The translations under genes were made by a program, and so were the position numbers. Positions 5,954-15,436 of a stretch of DNA of 27,845 nt are shown piece by piece. Each line of letters begins with the position of its first letter. The stretch's first letter is position 1. A model generated the notes under the pieces. That model saw only the letters and a program-made list of their open reading frames with translations. It ran no database searches and had not been told where the DNA came from. The DNA is taken from positions 1-27,845 of the IMG/VR virus record IMGVR_UViG_3300006737_000144. One strand, given 5' to 3'. The stretch comes from a virus.

Positions 5954-8900
5954 TCAGTTATTCATTATGTTTCGGTATTCGTTAACCGTATCGACATATT
6001 CCGAATGATTTTGTTGTAGTCGTTCCTGGAACTGCTTGCCTAACTCTGTTGCAAAGAATAATCCGCTGGCTTTAGTGCCACTAATATCAATCACTCTATC
6101 CCTGGCATCACTTATAATTTTATCGAATTCGTCTTTCATCTTTTGAAAAGCCATAGAATTACCGCCTTCCATATAGGCTTTCTTTCGCTGATTATATCGC
6201 TTTATATTGCTCTTACTTTTTGCCCATTGCTTTAATGCTTCTAGCGTTTGGTGTCCCATTAGTTGATGAATGAGATCGCGTTCCGCTGGTTCCAACGCTA
6301 CGTTTTTATGTACCTCATCTGGAAGCCTGTTGGGACCATAGCCAACCTTCGCCCATTCTCTGTCGAATTGATAAGCAAGGTTTACATCTTTTTCAGTATT
6401 AAGATCATACGTCTTGCTGCCGATTGTAATTTTTCCATTCTCAATAGACGTAGTATTAGGACCAACTGTGTTGGTATATATAGGGGACATAATGTTTGGA
6501 CCTAATGCACCGTCTGCCATTTGCGTTTGACCCCAAATATTCCGTCTTGCTGGTAGTGTAGATGATACACCTGGGATCTGCGATTTTATGCTATCAAGAA
6601 CACCCTGTGCATCCCTAACAACTGGATCTACTTGCCTTTCGACCTGGGCAACAATTCGAGGAACCAGACTTCTCGCAAAGTTTTTAACCGTTCCTTCCTG
6701 GTATCGGACAGGATCTTGCAATATTGAAACGAGATTGCTGAAGCCTTGCATGAAGGTTTTATCCGTTAACTGATTAGCAACGGCTAATACAACCGCACTA
6801 GCTATTTCTCCACCTTCTGCATTTGACGTATCATAAACAAACATAGTTTCGCCAACATCTGCCCACAAAGATATTACAGATGAAAAAGGTTCAAACCCGA
6901 TATAGCTATGATATGTATCGCCTATTCTAACACTATAAGGTCGCCAACCTTCTCTTCTTAAAGTTGCTTGATGTTCTCGATCTGCTGGTCCCCCGCCTGT
7001 AATTCTCCCTGTAGCAACGTAACCTAAAGCAACCACCGTTGTCATAGCTGCCATTGATTGCCTTGCCGTTGCCATATCGCTTGCAGCTTTTTGTTCTGGT
7101 GTAGCGTTTGGTCTTTTACCTGTAGCTATTGTTTCTCTTAGATTTGCACTCAATAAACCCAGGGCAGATCTTTCCACAAACGAATATTTAAATCCATTAT
7201 ACGGAGTTTTAAAAAACGGAATAAAGTAACGAAGCAATGGCAGATTTCGTACACCTTGCAAACTCTTACCAGCTTGATCTACCTCACTTTGCAGCGTTAC
7301 ATACTGAGCATGAGCATCCCCTATTCTTACTGCATCGTCTGGTGGATTATGAACAAAGTTTGCTACAAATTCTGAAAAGTCCTCTACACCTAAATTTTTT
7401 TGTTTCGCCATTCTAAAGGCTTGCTGATAGAGCGACATGCGCTGCGCTATTACTTTAAAATATGTATCTTCAAATTCTAACATGCTTGTCGGCACACCGC
7501 CCAATGTCATAAACTTACCAAGACCATTAACCGCGTTTCCCATTACTCCAGTTGCGCCAAATGCTTCTGCACTAAATGCACGCTGGTGACGTTGCCCAGA
7601 AGTCATTTCAATTTTACTGCCTAATATTGGCTTCTCACCTGTTTTGTACGCTACCCTGGCAATATTCCAGGCTTCGGTAAAAGCCATAACTGAACCAAAC
7701 AAAGCAGCATTAGCTTCGCCAAACTCAACCCCGCCTTCTCGACCCATTAAGTTTCGTCTAAATGCACCTACACCCGCTGCTACAAATGTTTCGGGAACAT
7801 GAGCAAATGTTGTTAGGAACGCTCCAGTAACATTTTTCATATGTGTCACAGGCGAACTTAATAAAGCATTGATCCAGAATTCATAGAACGCATCCATTAT
7901 CTTACCGCCAAGACCTTTATTATTTCTTGTGAGATGCGCCTTTGCGTTTACGTTATCCTCTAAATCCAGGTATCTATTAGCCATTTTCTGAATACCGTCT
8001 TTGCCACCCATTTCATCTATGAGCAATCTAACATCTTGGTTTCTCAGTCTATTGGCTTGTTCGTTTCTGACAGGAATTCTGAATTGTTGTAATGCCCTGG
8101 CTATTTCTGTTTGCGATCCTTTTATCTGTGCTTGTAATTGTCCTACTAATTCAAATTGTTGTCGAAATGATACTAATGCCTGGTCGCCACCTCCAGCAGC
8201 CAATTCAGCTAATTCATCTAATTTCTTTATTTCAGTTGTTAAGAGTGTTCGAGCAGCCAGCATAGTTTCTGTCATACCGAAACCCTTAACTGTAATCGCT
8301 TCACCTTTATTTCTTGCTAAAATTCTTTTCTTTAGATTTTCTGGCGCAAGACCCACAAGATCCGCTAGTTTCTCAACTTCCTCATTTTCTAATTTACCAC
8401 GCTTAATTCTGTCTATTTCGCCCTTTTGTGTTTTTGAGATCGCTTCAATGGTATTAAGAACGCTTTGTTCATTTGGGATCTTATCGTCGCCCTGGCTGCC
8501 ACTAACCCGAAAATCCGTAAGCAATCCTTTTTCTGGCTTTACATCAACTTTGCGTTGTTCCTGGAATTCTTTAAAACTTTCGTCAGTTGGCTTGAACGGT
8601 GTTTTCTGACCAGCCGATTTTTCTTCGGGTATCTTTACTTTAATCTTCGTACCGTCATCGTCGCCTAAAAATTTGTCTAACGGATGTTTAGTAACCTTTT
8701 TTTTCTCTTCGGGAAACACATCGCTATCAGCGAAGAAATCAGCTAGATCTTTTGGCTTTCGTTCACCTGTTTGCAATTCTCTTGAAATATCACGGCTTTT
8801 AAATAGCTTGTCGCCGAATATCATTTTGCCAAGCCAGCCACCAACCTCAGAACCGCCCTTACCAAAAAGAGCAAGTTCGATTGGCTTTTCTTGTCCTGGC

Positions 8901-8977
8901 TGATTTTCCAATGGATCTGTCGGTCCACCACTCAATAGAGATGAAACCGCAGAATTTTCTGCGTCAGTTAATGCCAT
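5954..8977 (-). CDS. Giant internal virion/ejection-type protein 2 (1007 aa)
   Basis: Probable virion protein that enters the cell with the DNA, in the place of T7 gp16. The N-terminal 150 residues are charged and low-complexity, with many Lys/Glu/Asp. Residues about 250-330 are helical. A region at about 360-402 (FYEFWINALLSSPVTHMKNVTG, then a hydrophobic stretch) resembles a conserved segment of very large phage and polyvalent proteins that I know as LLSxPxTHxxN. Residues about 585-598 (FIPFFKTPYNGFKYSF) and a hydrophobic helix at about 640-658 follow. No lytic transglycosylase or protease motif was found. GGA lies 6 nt before the ATG, and an intrinsic terminator ends 9 nt upstream. Membrane insertion or channel formation is inference. 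Confidence 0.75.
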   Translation of the reverse strand: MALTDAENSAVSSLLSGGPTDPLENQPGQEKPIELALFGKGGSEVGGWLGKMIFGDKLFKSRDISRELQTGERKPKDLADFFADSDVFPEEKKKVTKHPLDKFLGDDDGTKIKVKIPEEKSAGQKTPFKPTDESFKEFQEQRKVDVKPEKGLLTDFRVSGSQGDDKIPNEQSVLNTIEAISKTQKGEIDRIKRGKLENEEVEKLADLVGLAPENLKKRILARNKGEAITVKGFGMTETMLAARTLLTTEIKKLDELAELAAGGGDQALVSFRQQFELVGQLQAQIKGSQTEIARALQQFRIPVRNEQANRLRNQDVRLLIDEMGGKDGIQKMANRYLDLEDNVNAKAHLTRNNKGLGGKIMDAFYEFWINALLSSPVTHMKNVTGAFLTTFAHVPETFVAAGVGAFRRNLMGREGGVEFGEANAALFGSVMAFTEAWNIARVAYKTGEKPILGSKIEMTSGQRHQRAFSAEAFGATGVMGNAVNGLGKFMTLGGVPTSMLEFEDTYFKVIAQRMSLYQQAFRMAKQKNLGVEDFSEFVANFVHNPPDDAVRIGDAHAQYVTLQSEVDQAGKSLQGVRNLPLLRYFIPFFKTPYNGFKYSFVERSALGLLSANLRETIATGKRPNATPEQKAASDMATARQSMAAMTTVVALGYVATGRITGGGPADREHQATLRREGWRPYSVRIGDTYHSYIGFEPFSSVISLWADVGETMFVYDTSNAEGGEIASAVVLAVANQLTDKTFMQGFSNLVSILQDPVRYQEGTVKNFARSLVPRIVAQVERQVDPVVRDAQGVLDSIKSQIPGVSSTLPARRNIWGQTQMADGALGPNIMSPIYTNTVGPNTTSIENGKITIGSKTYDLNTEKDVNLAYQFDREWAKVGYGPNRLPDEVHKNVALEPAERDLIHQLMGHQTLEALKQWAKSKSNIKRYNQRKKAYMEGGNSMAFQKMKDEFDKIISDARDRVIDISGTKASGLFFATELGKQFQERLQQNHSEYVDTVNEYRNIMNN

Positions 8978-8986
8978 GATTTTTCC

Positions 8987-9012
8987 AAAAAAAAAGCAGC
9001 ACGGACGGCTGC
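8987..9012 (-). terminator. Intrinsic terminator between the two giant genes
   Basis: Read on the minus strand, GCAGC (9012-9008), a 7-nt loop and GCTGC (9000-8996) form a 5-bp GC-rich stem followed directly by nine T residues (8995-8987). It lies in the 79-nt gap after the 1368-aa gene and only 9 nt before the next ATG, so it may act as a leaky terminator or attenuator for the fibre and lysis genes. Confidence 0.75.
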
Positions 9013-9056
9013 AATTATATTACATTCTAGTTTATTTTCGTTACATTGGAAACAAA

Positions 9057-12000
9057 TTATATTCCAGGTTGTTCATTTTCTTGCTGACCAGCCATCTGAG
9101 ATCCAACAACCGCTGCACCCCCGCCACCCGCTGCCATACCGCCAAGTTCAAATAAGGACATACCACGCTCAACGCTTTGTTTCATCTTTTCTGTTATTGG
9201 TATTACCAGCATTTGTTTATCTCTTGAGAGAAATAATTTTTTTTCCATATTTGGCAAATCTCGTTGGTTTACCGCACCTAAATCCCCAATATCTGCTTTA
9301 TAGGGTTTGGCTTTTTTATCTAACTGCTTTAAAACTTTCTCAGCCATTTTTGGAATTGTTTGCCCATAATGCGTTTCAAAAGTCTCTCTGTATCTTTCAC
9401 CCCATCGATTTATTTGATCCTCTGGTCCCGATACAACTACAAAATCTTTTCCTTCTTGTATTGCTCGCCTAACAAGTGTTTTGATTTGCAATTCTGCCAC
9501 ATCTTGTGTCTTACCCACAAATGGTCCTCTTGGAATAAAACCATGTCTGCTACGGCTAGTTTCAAACTTTTGTGTGTCCTTGCTTTGATTAAAACTTTGA
9601 ACTTCTTTTAACCGCTGCATATCAACATCTAAGTCATTGAAAATTTTACTATCAATGCCTTTTGCTAAATCTTGTAATGCATCTGCTCCAGCAGCAACTA
9701 TGTCCATATCATATTCAACCATAAAACCTAAATCTTTATAACTTAAACCTTGTGAAGATATGTGTGCAGTTGTATCGCCACGATATTTCTTCCCAATACG
9801 AAGTTTGTTTATGCCTGGAACGACGGAATTTAACAAAGTCGCAATTCCACCAGATCCTACTCGACCTGTTCTTAAATATTCCTCTAAAAGTTGAGCGGTG
9901 TTGTCGCCCATATTGCCGTGATTATAAGCCACTTGCACTTGGTCCTTCGCTCTTTTCCCTAAATTAAGACTTGCTTCTTGTACCATATTGTCAAAAGAAA
10001 AATTTGCATCGTTATCTAAAATATCGATAACGCTAGTAATAAACTCTGACACACTTGGAGGTTTATCTTTAACACTTTGCAAATAAGTCGTCATATTTTC
10101 ATTCATCATAAACGATGGTCCACCGTCTAAAATATCCTTCATATATCCTTTCCAAGACTTGCTATCAAACTCATAAAGATCTGTTCCATCATCAAATTTT
10201 CTTTGAAAAGTTTTTACTATTTTATCTTTAAATGTATTAAATGCTTCGACTTTTCTTTCTGGCGCAATGTTATTAAATTCATCAATCGCTTGATCAACCT
10301 GTTTAAACTTTTGTTCCCTGGTCTGATTTATAAACTCTTTTGCATCAGCTACTTTTCGCGCTTTTTCTAAGTTTCTCTCTGTAGGCATATTATGACGACC
10401 ACGCTGCGACCAATCAGATTGCATTTCTTCTACATACAACATTTTCTCGCCGTTAGGACCAATCCTGTCTGTAACACGAACATGTCCTATATCGTTTGGT
10501 GCTAGATGACTATAATGGGTAACTGGTGCTTTATTTAATTTATTTTGAATTTCCTCTCCTAATGTAAAACGATGGGGGGAACCAAGACCTATATTAATCA
10601 TGTAAGGACTTAATTTTTTATTAAACTCAACTCTATCTGCTGAAACCGCTTTTTCTTGTTGGTTCCAAAACATGTCAAATGCTTTTGGTAAATCCATCAT
10701 TGTACTTTCAAATCGATTTGCAGGTCCAACTAAATCAAGTCTATTATCTTTTGGGTTGCCAAATACATAGTCTCTTAGATCATTCATTTCAGATCGCAAT
10801 TCGTCATAATCTTTCTTTTTTGTTTCATTTATTAGACCCTCAACCACACGCTTAATTCTTGGACCCAATTGTGAATTATTAACACCAGCCGTATCACCCA
10901 GGCTATTACCTTCAAACGCTTTACCTAACTCATAAAACCTTGGATCAAACATAGGATCATCTAAAATATTTTGAACTAGATTTATTTTTTCACTATTCGG
11001 TAGACTTTTTAACACATCTCTAAAAACATTAATTTCATTTTTTAATTGATTTTTTACTTCATAATTCGTTTTGCCTGGATCTAACAATTGCATAATTTCA
11101 TTATGAGCAGGGTCCATGTCGAAGCTATCATTTGAAAGAATTAACTCTCTATAGTTGCTGCCACCCCCTAGTTTATATTCGTGTTGTGGCTGCCCGACTA
11201 TCTCTGTTGTATCATTCGGATTTGCGGGATCAAAGTCGGGAACATCATCTGGATCTAAAGAATAATGAAGATGCCCTTCGTCGTGTGCATCAGTTGTTGC
11301 TCGAACTTGTGCTTCATTCATTGAAGTAACACCTTCATCATAGCCAACTACAACACGACCATCTGGCGACGTAACTTGATAACCTAAATCATCATTACCC
11401 ACAATATCGTAACCAATACCCATAGTGTCACTACCTTTCACATAAGGATTTTGCATGTATTCTTCTTCTGCCTTGAGGTTAAAATATTCTTCAATGTCAG
11501 ATCGCATATCGATATTATTTCCTTGAAAATCAGTAAATTCAAAGCTGCCTTCTTTCATTGCTTGAACTGCTGCTTTAGAATTAAAGGTATCACTTTCCAA
11601 AATTTGATTTGGATAATTAGCGTTATCTATAAAATCCATTGTCGAATAACCCATATGACTTAAAATCGGGTCGATATGTTCTGAATTATAATCCTCCTTC
11701 ATTTCACCTTTTTCAAAATCATAAATGTAATTATCAAGAGTATGTTGCCATTCAGAACTATCTGTAATTTCTGAGGTGTTAAATGAAATTTCTTTATTTA
11801 CCAGGTCTGGATCTGGCTTATCTGGCATTTCAATGAGTTTGCGTTCCCTTATATTTACATAGTTTTGTTTTATCGTTTCAATCATTTCTTGCTTAGTAAT
11901 CTTGTTATCGTTGTTGAATTTCTCAAGACCTAACCAATTAAGTTCCTCTTGTTTTACATTAAATTTGTTGGCAAGCTGCCCTAGAAACTGTTTCCCTGTT

Positions 12001-13163
12001 CCCTTGTCTTGATTAATGGTTTCTAATGCTTCTTGTGCTTTGCTATAAAAACCCATTTCATCCAATGGTGTTAATCTTTTTGGCGGTCCACCACCACCAC
12101 CCATACGACTAATTATTTGATCCGCTATAGGACCAACAGGATTAGAATGTAATGTAGTTCCAGTTCCACGCTCTTTTATTCGTTCATTTGCTGCTTCTGC
12201 TGAACTATTAACCATATCCCTCACGGCTCGATATGCCATAGGTCCAACTCTTTTTGCTATTTCACCAGTACCAATTAATGCACCAGCACCACCTGCACCA
12301 AAAGCACCAGCCATAGCACCTCGACCAAAGTTGTATTTGTCTTGACCGCCCTCAACATCTGGACCCGCTTCCATTGCTACCTTCTGTCGAAAGAAATCAT
12401 CAACACCGCTATATAATGCACCCTCATAGACTGCTGCTGCCTTTGGATCTACCGCTGCTCGAAGCATTGTTTTTAATGCACCCTTACCGCCGACATTTAC
12501 AAATTTCTTACCTAACAAACCCAAACCCAATGTTCCTAGTCCCACATATGTTGTTGGATCTTGTAGAACACCGTTGAAGAAACGCTTTGTCCCTTTCCAG
12601 GTAAACATAGGCAATTCGCCGTAAGTATTTAAAAGGTGAAGGAAAGCATGGGATGCTTGTGGATTACTCTTTGCCTTAAATCCTAATTTAGTTGCCTGTA
12701 TGCCTAATGATGGTAAGTGATAGTTTAACCAGCCAATATGCTCGATACCCCATTGTGCAAACTCTTCTGGTGTTTTTGGTCCTACATCTTCAGCAGTATA
12801 CATAGCAGCGATTGACGATGGGTGTACTCCTGTTTTATCCTTTTTATTATAGAACGCATCATAATAAACTTTTGAAGCAGATGCCCAAGCCATACCTTCC
12901 CTGGTATTGATATCGAGAAGTAGATCCTCAGTTACAGATCCATCCTCATTCTCTTTAACCGCTGGCAAGATATCCTTGTTCTGCTCATTCCCTGCATCAA
13001 AAGCATAATCAAAATCAATAACATTTGGATCAAGACCCTTCTGTATAAAGAAATCACGCTTCATATTCTTGTAGCCTTGCCTATTCATATTGGCTTCGCG
13101 TTCATTCGTCATTAACTCGAAATAATCTGCATGTGGATCTATTTGACTTTTTTCTGTTGTCAT
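9057..13163 (-). CDS. Giant internal virion/polyvalent-type protein 1 (1368 aa)
   Basis: Very large protein, probably packaged and ejected with the genome. The start was set at 13163, because there the ATG overlaps the upstream stop (TAATG) and AGGAGG lies 9 nt before it; the frame stays open for 12 more codons upstream. The N-terminal 200 residues resemble the start of other giant marine-phage virion proteins (NTREGMAWASASKVYYDAF, DPTTYVGLGTLG). Gly/Ala-rich hydrophobic stretches lie at about 203-222 and 277-300. A split C-terminal module follows: HYSHLAPNDIGHVRVTD and VEEMQSDWSQRGR (about 895-923), a 270-residue insert, GPFVGKTQDVAELQIKTLVR (about 1211), and IPITEKMKQSVERGMSLFEL near 1320-1340. 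The same motif order occurs at the end of many large phage and prophage proteins, from memory. Its activity is unknown. Confidence 0.75.
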   Translation of the reverse strand: MTTEKSQIDPHADYFELMTNEREANMNRQGYKNMKRDFFIQKGLDPNVIDFDYAFDAGNEQNKDILPAVKENEDGSVTEDLLLDINTREGMAWASASKVYYDAFYNKKDKTGVHPSSIAAMYTAEDVGPKTPEEFAQWGIEHIGWLNYHLPSLGIQATKLGFKAKSNPQASHAFLHLLNTYGELPMFTWKGTKRFFNGVLQDPTTYVGLGTLGLGLLGKKFVNVGGKGALKTMLRAAVDPKAAAVYEGALYSGVDDFFRQKVAMEAGPDVEGGQDKYNFGRGAMAGAFGAGGAGALIGTGEIAKRVGPMAYRAVRDMVNSSAEAANERIKERGTGTTLHSNPVGPIADQIISRMGGGGGPPKRLTPLDEMGFYSKAQEALETINQDKGTGKQFLGQLANKFNVKQEELNWLGLEKFNNDNKITKQEMIETIKQNYVNIRERKLIEMPDKPDPDLVNKEISFNTSEITDSSEWQHTLDNYIYDFEKGEMKEDYNSEHIDPILSHMGYSTMDFIDNANYPNQILESDTFNSKAAVQAMKEGSFEFTDFQGNNIDMRSDIEEYFNLKAEEEYMQNPYVKGSDTMGIGYDIVGNDDLGYQVTSPDGRVVVGYDEGVTSMNEAQVRATTDAHDEGHLHYSLDPDDVPDFDPANPNDTTEIVGQPQHEYKLGGGSNYRELILSNDSFDMDPAHNEIMQLLDPGKTNYEVKNQLKNEINVFRDVLKSLPNSEKINLVQNILDDPMFDPRFYELGKAFEGNSLGDTAGVNNSQLGPRIKRVVEGLINETKKKDYDELRSEMNDLRDYVFGNPKDNRLDLVGPANRFESTMMDLPKAFDMFWNQQEKAVSADRVEFNKKLSPYMINIGLGSPHRFTLGEEIQNKLNKAPVTHYSHLAPNDIGHVRVTDRIGPNGEKMLYVEEMQSDWSQRGRHNMPTERNLEKARKVADAKEFINQTREQKFKQVDQAIDEFNNIAPERKVEAFNTFKDKIVKTFQRKFDDGTDLYEFDSKSWKGYMKDILDGGPSFMMNENMTTYLQSVKDKPPSVSEFITSVIDILDNDANFSFDNMVQEASLNLGKRAKDQVQVAYNHGNMGDNTAQLLEEYLRTGRVGSGGIATLLNSVVPGINKLRIGKKYRGDTTAHISSQGLSYKDLGFMVEYDMDIVAAGADALQDLAKGIDSKIFNDLDVDMQRLKEVQSFNQSKDTQKFETSRSRHGFIPRGPFVGKTQDVAELQIKTLVRRAIQEGKDFVVVSGPEDQINRWGERYRETFETHYGQTIPKMAEKVLKQLDKKAKPYKADIGDLGAVNQRDLPNMEKKLFLSRDKQMLVIPITEKMKQSVERGMSLFELGGMAAGGGGAAVVGSQMAGQQENEQPGI

Positions 13164-14935
13164 TAGTCTGACCCTCCTCCGAATAGTCTGCTCCACCAAC
13201 TTGGATTGCTTGCTCCGCTGCTTCCGTTACTAAAAACATCTCCACCATCGCCATCTGGATTTATTGATTGCTCCGACTTAATCTTTTGTATTTGTTGAAG
13301 TGTTTTCATTTCTTCGTATTGGAACCTGGGTGCTAGACCGCTATTGTTAATTTTTTCAACTAATCCTTTGACTACTAATGCGTTAATCGGACCCTGTGGC
13401 AATCCCATTATGTCATCAAATATCAAACTGTTAGGAGAGAGAATTCCAGCATCTTGAAAACTGCTAAAAAACTTTGTCTGATTTCTAAAGTTACTTGTTA
13501 AATAACTATAGGCTTCTCTTGGATTAACATTGTGCTTTTTTACCAGATCGTCATAGGTTTGCAGCGCATCATTAATTGCTTCTTTCTGCCCGATACTCGT
13601 TTTTGGATCAACAATGATCCCATCTATATTTACACCTAATACACGCATTAGGTTTTTGCGTTCTGATTTTATTGCTAATGCCCTGGGTGTTTTGGCTTTT
13701 TGCTCCTGGATCTCAGATATTATACTCAGCGCATCCGTTGTGCTTAGTTGTTTGTTAGTGATATAGTTTGGTATATCTTCGCGTATTACCTCTAAATCTG
13801 CATCACTTGTCGCGTTATCGATCTGATTATTAAGCGTAAACATTAAGTCTGGATCTGACTTTGTTGGCGCATCTGCCATTCGGATCGCCTTCAGCGCATT
13901 AAAATCTTTTGCAGATAAGTCATTCTTTTCTAATGCAGTTGTTAATTGTTCAAGTGTTACTGGCTCTCCCTCAAATGTATTTGGGTTGTCTAATTCCTTA
14001 CTTAATTTAGATAAAAAATCGATATTTGTTTCTCTTTGTGTTTCTGTTCGCTGCGCCTTGGCTAAAGCTAACGCATTTTTCTTTCTGGTTAATTGGTCAC
14101 TTGTCAGACTATCCCGAAGATTTAACGCTTTATTGAGCAAAGAATTTCTAGCTGATCCTGTGATATTCGGATAGCGATCTGGACTTGCCAGGTTATTTAC
14201 TATTTGATCTGCATGTTCTGGATTGCCACTTATAGCTGCTGCGCTAAGATCTTGATATATGTCGCTACTCTCAACACCAACTCTAGTTTCAGCTTCAAGA
14301 GCTACACGACCAGCAGCCGATATTAAGCCTAAATTTTCCATTTTCTGAAAAATACTAGGCATTGCTGGGGAACCAAAATCGGGACTAGGATCACCAGGAG
14401 TTCCAAACAATTCACGCATCGCTTGCATCTTTTCCAATGAATTTCCATGTGTAATTTGCTTTTTTAGAACACGGATTTTTTCTAAATGAACTGCTTTAGA
14501 CTGATCTATCCTATTGGATCTGGCTAGTTTCATTATGTTACCGCGACTACTTGTGACGGTATTTGCAGCACTCGCTAGAAACCGTTTCTTTACGACAGGA
14601 TCAGAAATACCCCTGCTTAAATCATTTATAGTGCGTTTACTGCTTGCATCCCAACTCGCTAACATTGCAGCAGGATTTTTATTGTCTAGTGCCTTTAAAC
14701 TGTGCCCTTGCATTGCAGACACAAATTTGTTTTCTAAATCAGCTACTTCCGTTGCACGCTGCATCTTGGTTTCAGCACGCAAAAAATCCAAACTGATATT
14801 AGAAGCCGTTTTAAACAACTCGCCCTGTGCAGCTATTGCTTGTGTTGCAGCATTAACATTAGCCTGGACATTCAGCATAGTTTGACCAGTTTTCGGTGTT
14901 TGAAAACTTTGTACTTTATAAGTAGGAACTTTCAT
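13163..14935 (-). CDS. Internal virion protein, gp15-like by position (590 aa)
   Basis: Large soluble protein without obvious membrane segments. It is mostly helical, rich in Ala, Lys, Asn and Gln, and begins MKVPTYKVQSFQTPKTG. The first 150 residues look like long helices (ATQAIAAQGELFKTASNISL, FLRAETKMQRATEVADLENK). The C-terminus is a Gly/Ser-rich tail with a Trp-Trp pair (NPSWWSRLFGGGSD). It lies directly between a gp14-like gene (stop and ATG adjacent) and the first giant gene, the place of T7 gene 15, whose product joins the ejected periplasmic tunnel. Assignment to that role rests on gene order and size. It is shorter than T7 gp15 (747 aa). I see no enzymatic motif. Confidence 0.7.
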   Translation of the reverse strand: MKVPTYKVQSFQTPKTGQTMLNVQANVNAATQAIAAQGELFKTASNISLDFLRAETKMQRATEVADLENKFVSAMQGHSLKALDNKNPAAMLASWDASSKRTINDLSRGISDPVVKKRFLASAANTVTSSRGNIMKLARSNRIDQSKAVHLEKIRVLKKQITHGNSLEKMQAMRELFGTPGDPSPDFGSPAMPSIFQKMENLGLISAAGRVALEAETRVGVESSDIYQDLSAAAISGNPEHADQIVNNLASPDRYPNITGSARNSLLNKALNLRDSLTSDQLTRKKNALALAKAQRTETQRETNIDFLSKLSKELDNPNTFEGEPVTLEQLTTALEKNDLSAKDFNALKAIRMADAPTKSDPDLMFTLNNQIDNATSDADLEVIREDIPNYITNKQLSTTDALSIISEIQEQKAKTPRALAIKSERKNLMRVLGVNIDGIIVDPKTSIGQKEAINDALQTYDDLVKKHNVNPREAYSYLTSNFRNQTKFFSSFQDAGILSPNSLIFDDIMGLPQGPINALVVKGLVEKINNSGLAPRFQYEEMKTLQQIQKIKSEQSINPDGDGGDVFSNGSSGASNPSWWSRLFGGGSD

Positions 14936-15436
14936 TTACGCATACTTCCATGTGTTATACATATTAGCACCACCACTAAGCAGCGATTGACCAGCGCGGA
15001 AAACACCAGCCTGTCTTGCCTGGTCGCCATACATTGTATTGAGATCTGCCTTCAAGCGTTCTGCAACACCCTCTTCTTCTAGTTCTTGCTTACCCACTCT
15101 CGCGTTAAAATCCATTATTTGAGTTTCAAGATCTGCTTCACTTGCATTAGCCAGGGCAACTTTTAAAGGAGTACCAGTATCAGCTAACCAACCATTGTAT
15201 CGAAACCCCTGTGTCGTCGCAGCCTGGAGATCTTTAAATTCTTTAGAAAACCGCTGAATTTTCAGACGTTCTGATTGATATAATTGTTCTGCTGCTACAT
15301 CTTTTACCTTGGCATTACGTTCATTAATGCTGGCATTATAGTCAAACACCGCTTCTTGTTGTCTGCCTTGTGCAACTGCCGTAGCTGCACTTGCAGCCGT
15401 TGATGCTACTGATAAAGCTATCTTAATTGGGTCCAT
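14936..15436 (-). CDS. Internal virion protein, gp14-like (166 aa)
   Basis: Probable internal core protein. The start MDPIKIALSVASTAASAATAVAQG is a hydrophobic Ala/Ser-rich helix typical of gp14-type proteins, which go into the outer membrane upon ejection. Next come charged helices (NERNAKVKDVAAEQLYQSE), then a region with GFRYNGWLADTGTPLKVALANASEADLETQI, a conserved-looking core of this family in marine podoviruses. The C-terminus is Gly/Ser-rich (GQSLLSGGANMYNTWKYA). T7 gp14 is 196 aa, so the size is comparable. The start overlaps the end of the gp13-like gene by 14 nt. The function is inferred from family resemblance and from its place between gp13- and gp15-like genes. Confidence 0.8.
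   Translation of the reverse strand: MDPIKIALSVASTAASAATAVAQGRQQEAVFDYNASINERNAKVKDVAAEQLYQSERLKIQRFSKEFKDLQAATTQGFRYNGWLADTGTPLKVALANASEADLETQIMDFNARVGKQELEEEGVAERLKADLNTMYGDQARQAGVFRAGQSLLSGGANMYNTWKYA

Noticed and set aside
8001-8609. 202-codon plus-strand frame opposite the 1007-aa gene
   Set aside because: It lies entirely antisense to a convincing gene and is Ser/Cys/Phe-rich without domains, as expected of a shadow frame.
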